A DNA stretch of 64,000 bases from Maribacter caenipelagi (lineage in GTDB: Bacteria; Bacteroidota; Bacteroidia; Flavobacteriales; Flavobacteriaceae): assembly GCF_004364175.1 (NCBI RefSeq), contig NZ_SNZW01000011.1:434001-498000 (forward strand). Direction: 5' to 3'. The translations under genes and the position numbers were made by a program. Positions 43,226-53,379 of the stretch are shown here, one piece after another. Below the pieces are notes generated by a model, which saw nothing but the letters and a program-made list of their open reading frames with translations, did not search any database and was not told the origin of the DNA. The first letter of the stretch is position 1. Each line of letters opens with the position of its first letter.

Positions 43226-45901
43226 ATGAAGAAAATTATTTTTGCGGTAATCGGACTTCTATTCAGTGCAGGCTCCTTTGCACAGACCGATATTTCAGGA
43301 ACCGTAACAGACAGTTCAGGAGAACCTATTCCCGGTGCTAATATTTTAATAACAGGTAGTACATGGGGTACAACATCAGATTTTGATGGTAATTTTGCTT
43401 TTTCAACAGACCTTACAGGTGCTCAGATTTTACGTGTATCATATATAGGGTTTACATCGGTAGATAAACCTTTGACTTTAGACGGTACCGCACAAACGGT
43501 AAATGTTGTGCTTCAAGAAGGTGGTCAGTTATTAGATGAGGTAGTTTTAACGGCTTCTAGTACTTTCCGTTCTCAAAAGCAGGCTCCTTTATCTATTAGC
43601 TCTGTAAAAATGAAAGAAATTACTAAGCTATCCGCCAATAGTCAGGCAGATATTCTTAGAAGTGTACCGGGTATTACCGCTGAAGGTGGTGGTGGTGAAA
43701 CGGCAAGTAACATATTCGTTAGAGGTTTGCCTTCTGGTGGTCAATATGTGTTCAACCCTTTGCAGTACGATGGTATGCCTTTGATTAGTTCTTTCGGGTT
43801 AAATTCTTCGGCGCATGATGTTTATGCAAGACCTGATATAGGTTTTAAAGGTGTTGAATTTGTTCGTGGTGGTGCAGCTGTATTATACGGTGCAGGTTCT
43901 GTTGCAGGTATTATTAACTACACTAGTAAAACGGGTGATACAAACCCTGGTAACATTATTAATATTGAAGTAGCCAACCAAGGTAGAATTAAAACAGATT
44001 TCTATTCTGGTGGTCAACTAGGTGGTGAAGATTCTAATACGTACTATGCTTTTACAGGTTTTGTACGTCATGATAGAGGTCCTATAGATGTAGGTCTTCC
44101 AACAAAAGGTGTTCAGTTTAGAGGTAACATCAAAAAGAAATTCGATAACGGTTCTTTTACTTTAAGCGGACAGTTTATTGACGATAAGGCACAATTTTAC
44201 CTTCCAATACCATTAAGTGGTGGTAGCAGAGAGCGTATAAATGGTAATGACGGTAACCCAGTTGAACAATTGTTATCTGGTGACTTGGCGAACACTTCAT
44301 TCAATACTCCTGGTGGAACATATAACAGTCCTATTGCAGATGGTGTTGCAACTACAGGTGGTTATATTATGGGTGATTTCAATTAAAGATTTGATGACGA
44401 TCTTAAATTGACTTCTAAAATCAAGTATGCTAATTACAAGCATAATTTCGCTCTTTATGTAGGTGGTAACGGTGCTAACGGAAATCCTATTACACTTGAT
44501 AATTATGTAGAAAGTATCGCTCCTGGTAATTTAGGGTATACTGCAGCTTACCAAAGTGGATCAGACTCTCAAATTAATGGTAATGACCTAGTAATCGATA
44601 ATTTACATGTAGATCGTTTACGCCCTATGACAGATTACTCTGGTGAAATCAATTTGACAAAATCTATTGAAACAGCAAACGGTGGTAACCACAACATAAC
44701 TGTAGGTTCTTATATTGCTCGTACAGAAGCTGAGGATGTTAACTATCAGTATAGAGTATTGACAGAATTCAACAATAATCCGCAATTGGTAAACTTAAAT
44801 TATACCGATGCCAGTGGTAATAATGTAGTGTATTCTCAAGGCGGTCTTTATAACCGTATTGGGCAGACAGCTAACAATTTTCTTTCTCAAAACAGACTTG
44901 CACTTTATGTAACTGATGAGATGGTTTTAGACAGATGGCGTTTTGATGTTGGTTTTAGATGGGAACATACAGATGGTATCAACAGTCGTGGTGATATTAT
45001 GAGCGAAACCGTTTATTCTACTCCAGATATTACTACAGAACTTAGCGATGTACAAACAGCAGATGGTTCGTTCTTAAGAACTGAGGTCAACGCAAGTGCT
45101 TGGGCCTTGTCTTTAGCTGGTCTATATGAATTGACAGAAACAACCAATCTATATGCTAACTTCTCTAAAGGATATTTCTTTCCACAATTAAGAGGTTTCG
45201 CTCCAGTACCTGGTATTTCTGAAAGCCCTTACGATGCTGAAAATATTATTCAATTTGAGGCGGGTGCCAAATTTGGTAACGAGAAATTTTCTGGTTCTGT
45301 TGCAGGGTATTACGTAGGTCTTAAAGATCGTGTATCTATTCGTCAAGCAATCGTAGGTGGTCAATTAATAGATGAGACAAGAGCAGAGCAAAACACAAGA
45401 ACAATAGGTATTGAAGCCACGGGAGATTATTCTCTTGCACAGTACTTAAATCTTCGTGGTAATGTAACATATCAAAACCATGAGATCACAAAAAATATCG
45501 ATTTCGATTTAGTTAACGGTACTTCTACAGAAGCTAATGTAGGTAACGAATTGGCAAGACAGCCTAACTTATTGGGCGGATTGGGATTATACTATGATAA
45601 TGCTGCTTTCGATGCAAATTTCGGATTTAACTATACTGGTGCAAAGTTTACAGATGATACCAATAATATAGAATTAGATGCTATTACCATAGGTAGATTA
45701 GGTGCCGGTTATACATTCTCTAAAGAGGATAACAACAATTCGGTTCGTTTAGGGGTATCGGTCTTTAATTTATTTGATAGTGACGGAATTACAGAAGGGA
45801 ACCCAAGAGCAGGTTCAGCAGGTCAAACGGAATCTCAATTCTTTGTAGGTAGACCAATTTTACCTAGAAGATTGTTCGTAACGGCTACTTTCAATTTCTA
45901 A
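43226..45901 (+). pseudogene. TonB-dependent receptor with an in-frame stop
   Basis: A receptor reading frame of about 891 codons broken by TAA at 44384-44386, with the same frame continuing to 45901. The signal peptide (IGLLFSAGSFAQ) precedes a carboxypeptidase-like domain (SGTVTDSSGEPIPGANILIT) and a plug domain (DEVVLTASSTFRSQKQAPLS; ADILRSVPGITAEGG; VEFVRGGAAVLYGAG). The barrel ends with the aromatic LFVTATFNF. Around the stop the protein reads GYIMGDFN then RFDDDLKLTSK, so one codon, perhaps AAA, is changed. It is preceded by the LacI operators and followed by a GH63 gene, so it would import their sugar substrate. Confidence 0.88.
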
Positions 45902-45936
45902 AAATTTGTGTTGTTAGTTTAAGTTTAAATGATGAG

Positions 45937-45972
45937 CACATTGGTGGTTGGAGAATTACCAATGTGTTTTTT
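45937..45972 (+). terminator. Terminator after the TonB receptor
   Basis: CACATTGGT (45937-45945) pairs with ACCAATGTG (45958-45966) across a 12-base loop, followed by a long T run. Confidence 0.85.
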
Positions 45973-45995
45973 TACTCGATAATCGAGATTTAATT
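45971..45995 (-). repeat. 25-bp palindromic-core repeat, copy 2
   Basis: The exact reverse complement of 38913-38937 with core CTCGATAATCGAG. It follows the receptor terminator and precedes the GH63 gene by about 80 bases. Confidence 0.7.
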
Positions 45996-46077
45996 GCTCC
46001 GACGCTTGAGTCGAAGTGATAATTATTTTTCAATTCAAAACCTAGTGGGTTAGCCCCAAGGTTATTTATGAGATAAT

Positions 46078-47391
46078 ATGAAGCAAGAATTATATAAAAA
46101 GGCAATTGCAGTATTAGATGCAAATTTTCAAGACGGAGGTTTTACCATACCAAGCGCAGGGCTGTATCCTTTTCAATGGAAGTGGGATTCTGGGTTTATC
46201 GCTATCGGTTTTGCCCATTATGATGTAGAAAAGGCAAAAACGGAAATGAGAACATTGTTAGATTCTCAATGGGGAAACGGATTTATACCGCATATCGTTT
46301 TTCATACGGATAACGATTCATATTTCCCCGGAGCAGATTTTCATCAATCTGAATTGCACCCTTTGTCATCAAAAAAGTATAGATCTACAGGTATGACGCA
46401 ACCACCAGTTTCTGGTTTTGTGTTGCAGGAAATGCATCGTATTGCAGAAGATAAAGATGATATGTTGAGCTTTATCAAAGAAGAAATCGATAAGGTTTTT
46501 GATAATCACGTGTATTTCTATGAAAATAGAGATCCCCAAGATGAAGGTTTGGTCTACATCTATCACAACTGGGAATCTGGTACCGACAACTCACCTGTTT
46601 GGGATGATATCTGGGATACAATGAATCCGCCAGAGTATAATTTTGTACGAAAAGATACCACCCATGTAGACGCTTCTCAACGTCCTTCAAAAAGGGAGTA
46701 TGATCACTACCTGTATATCATAGATATTGCTAAACAGAATAATTATGACGATTGTAAAATAGCGGAATTGTCTCCTTTTTTGGTACAAGATCCATTGTTC
46801 AATGCCATGCTAATAAAATCGAATCAAGCGCTTATAGAATTATATGAATTAATTGGTGGTAATGAAGAAAAAATTAAGACCCTTTTAAATTGGCAAGCTA
46901 AAAGTATCAAGAGTTTTAACGAGAAGTTATTTGATGTTGAACTGGGTGCCTACGTGCATTATGATTTAAGGAATGAAAAAGCTATTCGACATATTACGTC
47001 TTCATCGTTTTCACCTTTGTTCGCAAATATTCCTTCGCCAGAAAGAGCTAAAGTTTTGGTGAATACCATGATGGATAAATTTGGAGGAGACGATAGGTAC
47101 CTATGCGCATCATTCGACCCTACAAGCGATCGATTTAATCCAAGAAAATACTGGAGAGGTCCTGTTTGGATTAATATGAATTGGATGCTTTTTCTAGGAC
47201 TTAAGAATTATGGTTTTCTTGATGTAGCCGAGCAAGTAAAGAAAGATAGTATAGAGCTGATCGAGAGATATGGTTTCTACGAATATTTTGACTGTAGAAA
47301 AGATACTGGTGATGAAAACACCACCGGATATGGAGGTAATAATTTCTCTTGGAGCGCAGCTTTGTTTATTGATATGGTGAATACACCATAG
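46078..47391 (+). CDS. GH63 glycosylglycerate hydrolase-like enzyme
   Basis: A 437-residue cytosolic (alpha/alpha)6-barrel hydrolase. Features of the GH63 group of mannosylglycerate and glucosylglycerate hydrolases are visible: LYPFQWKWDSGFIAIGFAH, IPHIVFH, IYHNWESGTDNSPVWDD and RKYWRGPVWINMNWM, with a C-terminal region ENTTGYGGNNFSW. No signal peptide is present, so the substrate is cleaved after import. The adjacent glycerate kinase makes glycerate the likely second product. Whether the sugar is mannose or glucose cannot be decided here. It is preceded by a terminator and the 25-bp repeat; its own promoter is not identified. Confidence 0.8.
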   Translation: MKQELYKKAIAVLDANFQDGGFTIPSAGLYPFQWKWDSGFIAIGFAHYDVEKAKTEMRTLLDSQWGNGFIPHIVFHTDNDSYFPGADFHQSELHPLSSKKYRSTGMTQPPVSGFVLQEMHRIAEDKDDMLSFIKEEIDKVFDNHVYFYENRDPQDEGLVYIYHNWESGTDNSPVWDDIWDTMNPPEYNFVRKDTTHVDASQRPSKREYDHYLYIIDIAKQNNYDDCKIAELSPFLVQDPLFNAMLIKSNQALIELYELIGGNEEKIKTLLNWQAKSIKSFNEKLFDVELGAYVHYDLRNEKAIRHITSSSFSPLFANIPSPERAKVLVNTMMDKFGGDDRYLCASFDPTSDRFNPRKYWRGPVWINMNWMLFLGLKNYGFLDVAEQVKKDSIELIERYGFYEYFDCRKDTGDENTTGYGGNNFSWSAALFIDMVNTP

Positions 47392-47422
47392 TATTGTTAT
47401 AAATTGATTTAAAGGTTTAAAA

Positions 47423-47515
47423 ATGAACTACATTAACTATTTTTTAATCGGATTTTACATAATATGTATAATTGGAGTGAGCCTTTTGATTAAAAAAATT
47501 AAAACTAGGATATGA
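47423..47515 (+). CDS. 30-residue membrane peptide coupled to the symporter
   Basis: Reads MNYINYFLIGFYIICIIG then VSLLIKKIKTRI: one membrane helix with a basic C-terminal tail. Its TGA overlaps the ATG of the symporter in ATGA (47512-47515), the usual sign of translational coupling. Some solute:sodium symporters have short helical accessory peptides in this position. This gene looks like one, but the assignment rests on placement and shape only. Confidence 0.6.
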   Translation: MNYINYFLIGFYIICIIGVSLLIKKIKTRI

Positions 47516-49112
47516 ATTACGTTGATTACATTATTATTGTTGTTTACCTAGTTGGGTTTTTAGGTTTGGGCTTCATGTTCAAGGATAATAACACGGGTGG
47601 AGATTACTTCTTAGGTGGTCGTAAAACATCATGGTTGCCTTTAAGCTTGTCTGCAATGGCTACCCAATTATCTGCTATCAGCTTTATATCGGCTCCTGCA
47701 TTTGTTGGCCTAAAAGATGGTGGTGGTATGCAATGGCTAACCTATGAATTAGGTGTTCCCTTGGCTATGGCCTTTTTATTAATTGCAGTATTGCCAACGT
47801 TATATAAATCAGGAATAGTTAGTGTTTATGAATATTTAGAAACACGATTCGATGCTTCTTCTCGATTATTGATAAGTTTTGTTTTTCAAATAAGTAGGTC
47901 TGTAGCTACCGGGGTTATGGTGTATACCATGGCGTTAATTTTGCAAGCTACTATAGGATTAGAATTTTGGATCTCTATTTTAATTATTGGTCTTATTACC
48001 ATGATTTATTCTTTTCAAGGCGGAATGAAAGCGGTTATCTGGGGAGATGTTATTCAAATGAGTATTCTATTTATAGGTATTATCATTTGTTTGTATTTCG
48101 GATTTAGTGAGCTTGGTGGAGTAGATAATTTTCTAACTCATGTGGATACCGATAGAATTACAGCGGTAGACTTTAGTAAATGGGGCTTTAATAATGCAGA
48201 TGGAAATGATGAATTTGGATTTTGGCCCATGGTCATAGGCGGATTCTTTCTATATGCGTCCTATTACGGTACAGATCAAACCCAATCGCAACGATTGTTA
48301 TCTTCAAGTAGCATGTCTAACCTTAAAAAATTGATGATGGCAAACGGATTACTTCGTTTTCCGTTTACATTAACTTACTGTATAATGGGTCTTGTGTTGG
48401 GTACGTTATTATTGCAAGATGTAACTTTTCAAGAGCAAATGGAAACTGTTTATCAAGCGAATATTGGCTCTCTAGCAGGTAAAAAGGCAGATTTAATGGT
48501 GCCGGTTTTTATAATAAAATATTTGCCTAATGGTATTATCGGTATATTGATTGTAGCTATTATGTCGGTAGTAATGTCAACTTTAAGTTCAACGGTAAAT
48601 TCACTTTCTGCCGTAACGATGGAAGACTTCGTAAAAAGGTTCAACCCAAACATGCCCGATAAAAAATACATGACCTATTCAAAACTCTTATCCATTTTTT
48701 GGGGTCTAGTATGTCTGTTCTTTGCGTTTTTTGCAGGTAATATTGAAGGTACGGTTATAGAAGTAATCAATAAAATAAGTTCTGTTTTCTATGGTCCTAT
48801 TTTGGCTGCTTTCATTTTAGCGATTCTTACGAAGAAAAGGCATGCACTTGGTGCGAATATTGGTATAGTGGTAGGTGTATTATTTAATATTTATGGCTAT
48901 ACGTACCACAAGTTTTCTGGTTCTGGTGGAATGCGCTGGGTTGCTTGGTAACGGTATTGGTGGCACTAGCGGTGAGCTACACCGTTAAGAGAACGGTAAA
49001 CGAAGGGTTAAAAGTAGCATACTATTCAGGTAAAAAAGAAGTGTTGATATTGATTGCTTATTTTGTAGCCATTGTAGCGTTCAGTGTTGCATTACCGAAT
49101 ATTTTAAATTAA
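47512..49112 (+). pseudogene. Solute:sodium symporter with a 3' frameshift
   Basis: An SSS-family (SGLT-like) transporter. The intact frame runs 479 residues to a stop at 48951 and has the family signature around DYFLGGRKTSWLPLSLSAMA, FISAPAFVGL and IVAIMSVVMSTLSSTVNSLSA. The true C-terminus lies in another frame. After about 48917 the -1 frame reads WFWWNALGCLVTVLVALAVS, the typical penultimate-helix motif, and continues to a stop at 49110-49112. One base appears to be lost near 48911-48918. The product would carry the hydrolase substrate in symport with Na+. Confidence 0.85.
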
Positions 49113-49122
49113 TCTTACAACG

Positions 49123-50247
49123 ATGAAATTTGTAATAGCACCAGATAAGTTTAAAGGCTCCTTAACCGGTTTCGAATTTTGCGATGCCGTAGAGGAAGGA
49201 CTCCGAATGGTGTTCAAAGATGCCGAAATTTTAAAAAGACCATTGGCTGATGGTGGTGATGGTACAATGGAAGTCGCAAAACATTATATAAAAGGAGAAA
49301 AGGTTGCAGTTACGGTAAACGACCCGCTTTTTAGACCCATCAATGCTTCCTATTTATATTCTGACGTAACAAAAATCGCCTACATAGAAATGGCTGAAGC
49401 ATCAGGATTAAAATTGCTTTCCGAAGATGAACAAAACTGTATGGAAACTTCAACTTCGGGCACAGGAGAACTTATTTTTGATGCATTGGAAAAAGGTGCT
49501 TTAGAAATTATTTTAGGTATTGGTGGTAGTGCTACCAATGATGGTGGTATGGGCATGGCAAATGCTTTGGGATATCGATTTTTAGATGAGGAAGGACAAG
49601 AATTGTCACCTGTTGGTAAAAATCTCTCTGAGGTTAAAACAATTGATGATTCCAGTAAACACCCACAACTTGACAAGATAACCGTAAAAGTGGCATGTGA
49701 TGTTACCAATCCTTTTTACGGGCTTCAAGGTGCCGCTTATATTTATGGTGCGCAGAAAGGTGCTTCTGAAAATGAGATTATATTTCTAAACCAGGGTTTG
49801 TGCAACTTTGCCGAAATTATTAAAAATTGCTATAAAATAGATTTACAAAAAGTAAGTGGCGCCGGTGCAGCCGGTGGTGTTGGTGGCGGTGCCCATGTTT
49901 TTCTAAAAGGCGAATTAATTTCCGGGAATAATTTGGTAAAAGAATTGGCAGATTTTGATAATGCCATTAAGGGAGCAGATTGGATTATTACCGGTGAAGG
50001 TCAGTTAGATGAGCAAACGCTTTCTGGTAAGACTATAGATGGAGTTATGAAATCTGCCAAACAACAGAATATACCCGTTGCTGCACTTTGTGGATCGGTA
50101 AGTATAAGCGTGACGCAGCAACAAAAATTCGGACTCGCCTATGTTTCTTCCATTGTAAGAGGCATTTCTACTCTAAAAGAAGCCATGGAAAATAGTAGAG
50201 AAAATCTTGTAAACGCTACCTTTAATTTTGCAAGTCTGATTAAATAG
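49123..50247 (+). CDS. glxK: Glycerate kinase (GlxK/GarK type)
   Basis: A 374-residue glycerate kinase of the GlxK/GarK family: KFVIAPDKFKGSLTGFEFC at the N-terminus, LADGGDGTMEV, GIGGSATNDGGMGMANALG, GAGAAGGVGGG and DWIITGEGQLDEQT. It phosphorylates glycerate, feeding glycolysis. It follows the symporter and hydrolase genes directly (10 bases after the frameshifted frame ends), so it completes a path from glycosylglycerate to phosphoglycerate. All expected motifs are intact. Confidence 0.93.
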   Translation: MKFVIAPDKFKGSLTGFEFCDAVEEGLRMVFKDAEILKRPLADGGDGTMEVAKHYIKGEKVAVTVNDPLFRPINASYLYSDVTKIAYIEMAEASGLKLLSEDEQNCMETSTSGTGELIFDALEKGALEIILGIGGSATNDGGMGMANALGYRFLDEEGQELSPVGKNLSEVKTIDDSSKHPQLDKITVKVACDVTNPFYGLQGAAYIYGAQKGASENEIIFLNQGLCNFAEIIKNCYKIDLQKVSGAGAAGGVGGGAHVFLKGELISGNNLVKELADFDNAIKGADWIITGEGQLDEQTLSGKTIDGVMKSAKQQNIPVAALCGSVSISVTQQQKFGLAYVSSIVRGISTLKEAMENSRENLVNATFNFASLIK

Positions 50248-50269
50248 TTTTGAAATTATACTTAGAACA

Positions 50270-52048
50270 TTAATTTAAATTTTTGTCTGTTACTTCAATT
50301 TCCTTAATTATTGTTAAAGGCTTACCATACGTTGTAAACCCGTTCAGTATAATCTCATAGGTACCTTCTAGATCAGAGGTGAAAAATTCAAACTGATAAT
50401 CGCTATCACTGATGTTGAAGGTTGGTTTCCAGAATAGCATTCTTCTATAATCTGGAATTCTATCATAAGAATCATCTTCTGACTGATAAGATTGTATAAA
50501 ATAGTTCTTTTTGGCTACGGGTTGCCGAAAAGGAACTACTAAACTATTTTTAGATGTATAGGTTTCTAGAAAATCACCTTCAAAAGTTTCAATGGAAATT
50601 ATACCTTGATATTCTTTTTGACCTAAACGAAATTGATCTCTTGTCAAGCTTATTTTTTCAATATTTCGAGCATCATAGGTTCTTATTTGTTCATGATGAG
50701 GTATGAATACCCCGTCTATTAAAACTATGGCTGGGAAGTCATTATATTCTTCATCATAAGATTTAAAATCTTGACCGATTCTTATATAGGTGTCACTGGT
50801 ATTCGCTTTTCTAAAGCCTGCAAAGTTTACAACTTCTATCAATGTTTCCTCAAGGGTTGGGAAACGCGTGTATTCATCTAGAACGATGACTTCTGGTATA
50901 CCCCCATTAAAAATATCTATGGGATTGCTTTGTAAAATAGAATCTGGTTTTGCACCAAAGAACTGATTTTCTATTTGGTTCAATACACTCCTGCCGGTAA
51001 TATAATCGGCTAGCTCTTTTGATAACCTGAAATTTGCGAATGATAGTTCGGTTAGGTCAATATGACTAGGTTTACCTTTCTCTATAGTATACGTTTCGCT
51101 TTGATCTGCAACCTGTATTACCGCCATTGGATTTTTACGGTCTTTGCGTATGTAAGAATAGAAATTTCCATTTTGGTCGGTTTTTGAAAACTTCAATAAA
51201 GATTCCTTTCCGGGAATAGAAATTACAACGGGAAGGTTCTCAGCAGGTAATCCTGAGTTAGCGTTTGTTACGGTGCCGTAAACTAGTTCTCCTCGTTGTT
51301 CAGGCAAGAAGATGCTATCACCAATAGTTTGTTTGATTTCCTTGTCTGCATTGAAGTAGGCATTGCCATATGTAATGGAATTTAATGCGGACGGAACATC
51401 TATTTCTTCTTTTCTTTTCACTTTTAAGGTATATGAACCATGTCCTAAAGCTCCTTTGTAATTTTTTATGGATAAGTTCACTTTTTCTCTAGGGAGATAC
51501 GATGCTTTTGGAGTTTTTAGTGTAATAATCGATGAGTCTGAAACTGATATTTTTTCTAAAGTGTTTTTTTCTACGTTAGGTGGTGTTTTATTCAATAATG
51601 GAGCTTGATCGGCTAAATATGGGTTGATAATGATTATATCGTCTTTAAAAACCTGCGATATACCGGAATTTTTCATCCACTGGGTGTAGCCTAAAAGTTT
51701 ATATCTACCTGATGGCATATCGGTCGTGATAAAAAAGTCGCCATAGCCATGACCTTTGTTCAGTTTTACTTTATGTTCAAAAACGTACTCTCTTGCTTCG
51801 TTGACGAGGCTTACATACCCAACTGTACTTATATTGGTAGGGTTATTGGTTTGGGCATTAAAACAGTGAATAGAGTAATATAAATACTCACCAGAAAGTA
51901 CCAGAGGACCGTTATGATCAATATATGCTTTCTCTTGAGGAACCTTTTTTAGGTTTAAAAGGTCAGTTCCGTCTTTGATGACATATTGGGCATGAACTAT
52001 GCATGTGGTCAATAGTACAATAATTGCTATAATTTGATTTGTTTTCAT
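50270..52048 (-). CDS. Secreted MG2-like/TonB-plug-like protein
   Basis: A 592-residue secreted protein with signal peptide IVLLTTCIVHAQ. The N-terminal part resembles the macroglobulin-like (MG2) beta-sandwich of large flavobacterial proteins (KAYIDHNGPLVLSGEYLYY; PSGRYKLLGYTQWMKNSG). A carboxypeptidase-like segment follows near residue 255. The C-terminal half has a receptor-plug-like segment (LIDGVFIPHHEQIRTYDARN). It is the last of three minus-strand genes after a TonB receptor and a DUF4249 lipoprotein. The role is unknown; uptake or handling of a protein or peptide ligand would fit. Confidence 0.65.
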   Translation of the reverse strand: MKTNQIIAIIVLLTTCIVHAQYVIKDGTDLLNLKKVPQEKAYIDHNGPLVLSGEYLYYSIHCFNAQTNNPTNISTVGYVSLVNEAREYVFEHKVKLNKGHGYGDFFITTDMPSGRYKLLGYTQWMKNSGISQVFKDDIIIINPYLADQAPLLNKTPPNVEKNTLEKISVSDSSIITLKTPKASYLPREKVNLSIKNYKGALGHGSYTLKVKRKEEIDVPSALNSITYGNAYFNADKEIKQTIGDSIFLPEQRGELVYGTVTNANSGLPAENLPVVISIPGKESLLKFSKTDQNGNFYSYIRKDRKNPMAVIQVADQSETYTIEKGKPSHIDLTELSFANFRLSKELADYITGRSVLNQIENQFFGAKPDSILQSNPIDIFNGGIPEVIVLDEYTRFPTLEETLIEVVNFAGFRKANTSDTYIRIGQDFKSYDEEYNDFPAIVLIDGVFIPHHEQIRTYDARNIEKISLTRDQFRLGQKEYQGIISIETFEGDFLETYTSKNSLVVPFRQPVAKKNYFIQSYQSEDDSYDRIPDYRRMLFWKPTFNISDSDYQFEFFTSDLEGTYEIILNGFTTYGKPLTIIKEIEVTDKNLN

Positions 52049-52057
52049 AATCAGAGT

Positions 52058-53356
52058 TTATTCTACCCAAAAATCTGGTTTTATATTACTACCCAGTACC
52101 GTGCAATCTCCGCAAACTTTGGGAACGAAGATGTGCGGACCATCACATTGACCGTCATTAAAATTTGGCTTTACATAACTTATTAAATCAAGATCCACTT
52201 GTTGAATAATGGATTGTGGACAAGGGTTTGGTCCTCTGGGACCACTAAAACAAAAGGAGACATGAGATTCCGGTGCGGTCAATTCACTGCAATTAAAAGG
52301 ATACGGGGGTAATTCTTCTTCTGGATAAAAATCGTTATAGTTGAAAAACACCCTACTTTTTGAAACAGATACTACATCAAAAAAACCTATGACAGTGCCC
52401 TGTATGCCATCGTCTGATGATATATTACCCTCTAAAAACCCTGGTTGTATCTGTGAAAATATATTGCCCGATTGACTAAAACTGTTCAGTTGGTTATAAA
52501 AACTATAAGATGCAGAACTGGATACCAGTTGAGATACTTCGATACTGTATCTATGGCTTATTATGAAATTCTGTTGATCTAAAAACCTGACCATAAATTT
52601 TTGAACGTTGCTATTTAAACTGCTTTGTTGTGTTTGTATAATGGTATTAGAAAGGTTATTTCCATAACAAACCTGTTGTTCTTCTTCTCGTTCAACAATT
52701 TCAAGGTCATAAGTTACTTCTGGTAAAGCGCAGGGTTCATAATTTGTCAATTTAAATTCATTAGGTGACCAATTAGGGGCTATAATTTTATACGTTTCAT
52801 TATAAGTATAGCGTAAGTTCTGAACGGATCCCGTTTCTACATTGTTGTCCACAAAAATCCCAATACCTTCTGCGCCAGATTCACTGGTAGTTTTTTTCGC
52901 ATATATATTTGAAATACTTGCCAAACCTTCAATTTCCATGTTGGAAGAAGTGTATGTTTTGCCATCGGAGGTTATTATGTTCAACTGATATGAATTTCCC
53001 ATTTCAGCAGCAAATTCAATTTCGGATTCATAAATACCCGGACTGGCTTCATTAAAAGAATATGTGGTGCCATTACTGTTTTCAATTGAAACCGTAGCAT
53101 TGGTTTCATAGCGTACCAAATCTCTATTAATATCTCGTATGGGTGTGTAAGGGTTGTAAACGGAGTCTATACCTAAGTCTACCAAAGTGTCCATTCTGCT
53201 TAATGCTACCGTATGGTTTTTTAGCTCGTTGGTAAGAACGGCCTCAACAATTAATATTTTTAAGATTTCATCATCTGCGGCTATACCCAAATCAACTTCT
53301 TCAATACATGAGGCTAAAGTGGAAATGCAAATTATAAATAGAATTAACTTTTTCAT
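52058..53356 (-). CDS. DUF4249 outer-membrane lipoprotein
   Basis: A 432-residue lipoprotein with lipobox TLASC at residues 13-17. DUF4249 features are an Ig-like N-terminal domain (ILKILIVEAVLTNELKNHTV; GNSYQLNIITSDGKTYTSSN) and a Cys-rich end (CGDCTVLGSNIKPDFW). Proteins of this family are encoded next to STN-type TonB receptors, as here, and probably form the surface-exposed partner of the receptor. It lies between the receptor (23 bases) and the MG2-like gene (9 bases). Confidence 0.9.
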   Translation of the reverse strand: MKKLILFIICISTLASCIEEVDLGIAADDEILKILIVEAVLTNELKNHTVALSRMDTLVDLGIDSVYNPYTPIRDINRDLVRYETNATVSIENSNGTTYSFNEASPGIYESEIEFAAEMGNSYQLNIITSDGKTYTSSNMEIEGLASISNIYAKKTTSESGAEGIGIFVDNNVETGSVQNLRYTYNETYKIIAPNWSPNEFKLTNYEPCALPEVTYDLEIVEREEEQQVCYGNNLSNTIIQTQQSSLNSNVQKFMVRFLDQQNFIISHRYSIEVSQLVSSSASYSFYNQLNSFSQSGNIFSQIQPGFLEGNISSDDGIQGTVIGFFDVVSVSKSRVFFNYNDFYPEEELPPYPFNCSELTAPESHVSFCFSGPRGPNPCPQSIIQQVDLDLISYVKPNFNDGQCDGPHIFVPKVCGDCTVLGSNIKPDFWVE

Positions 53357-53379
53357 TTATAGTAATTTTGTTCTATTCT

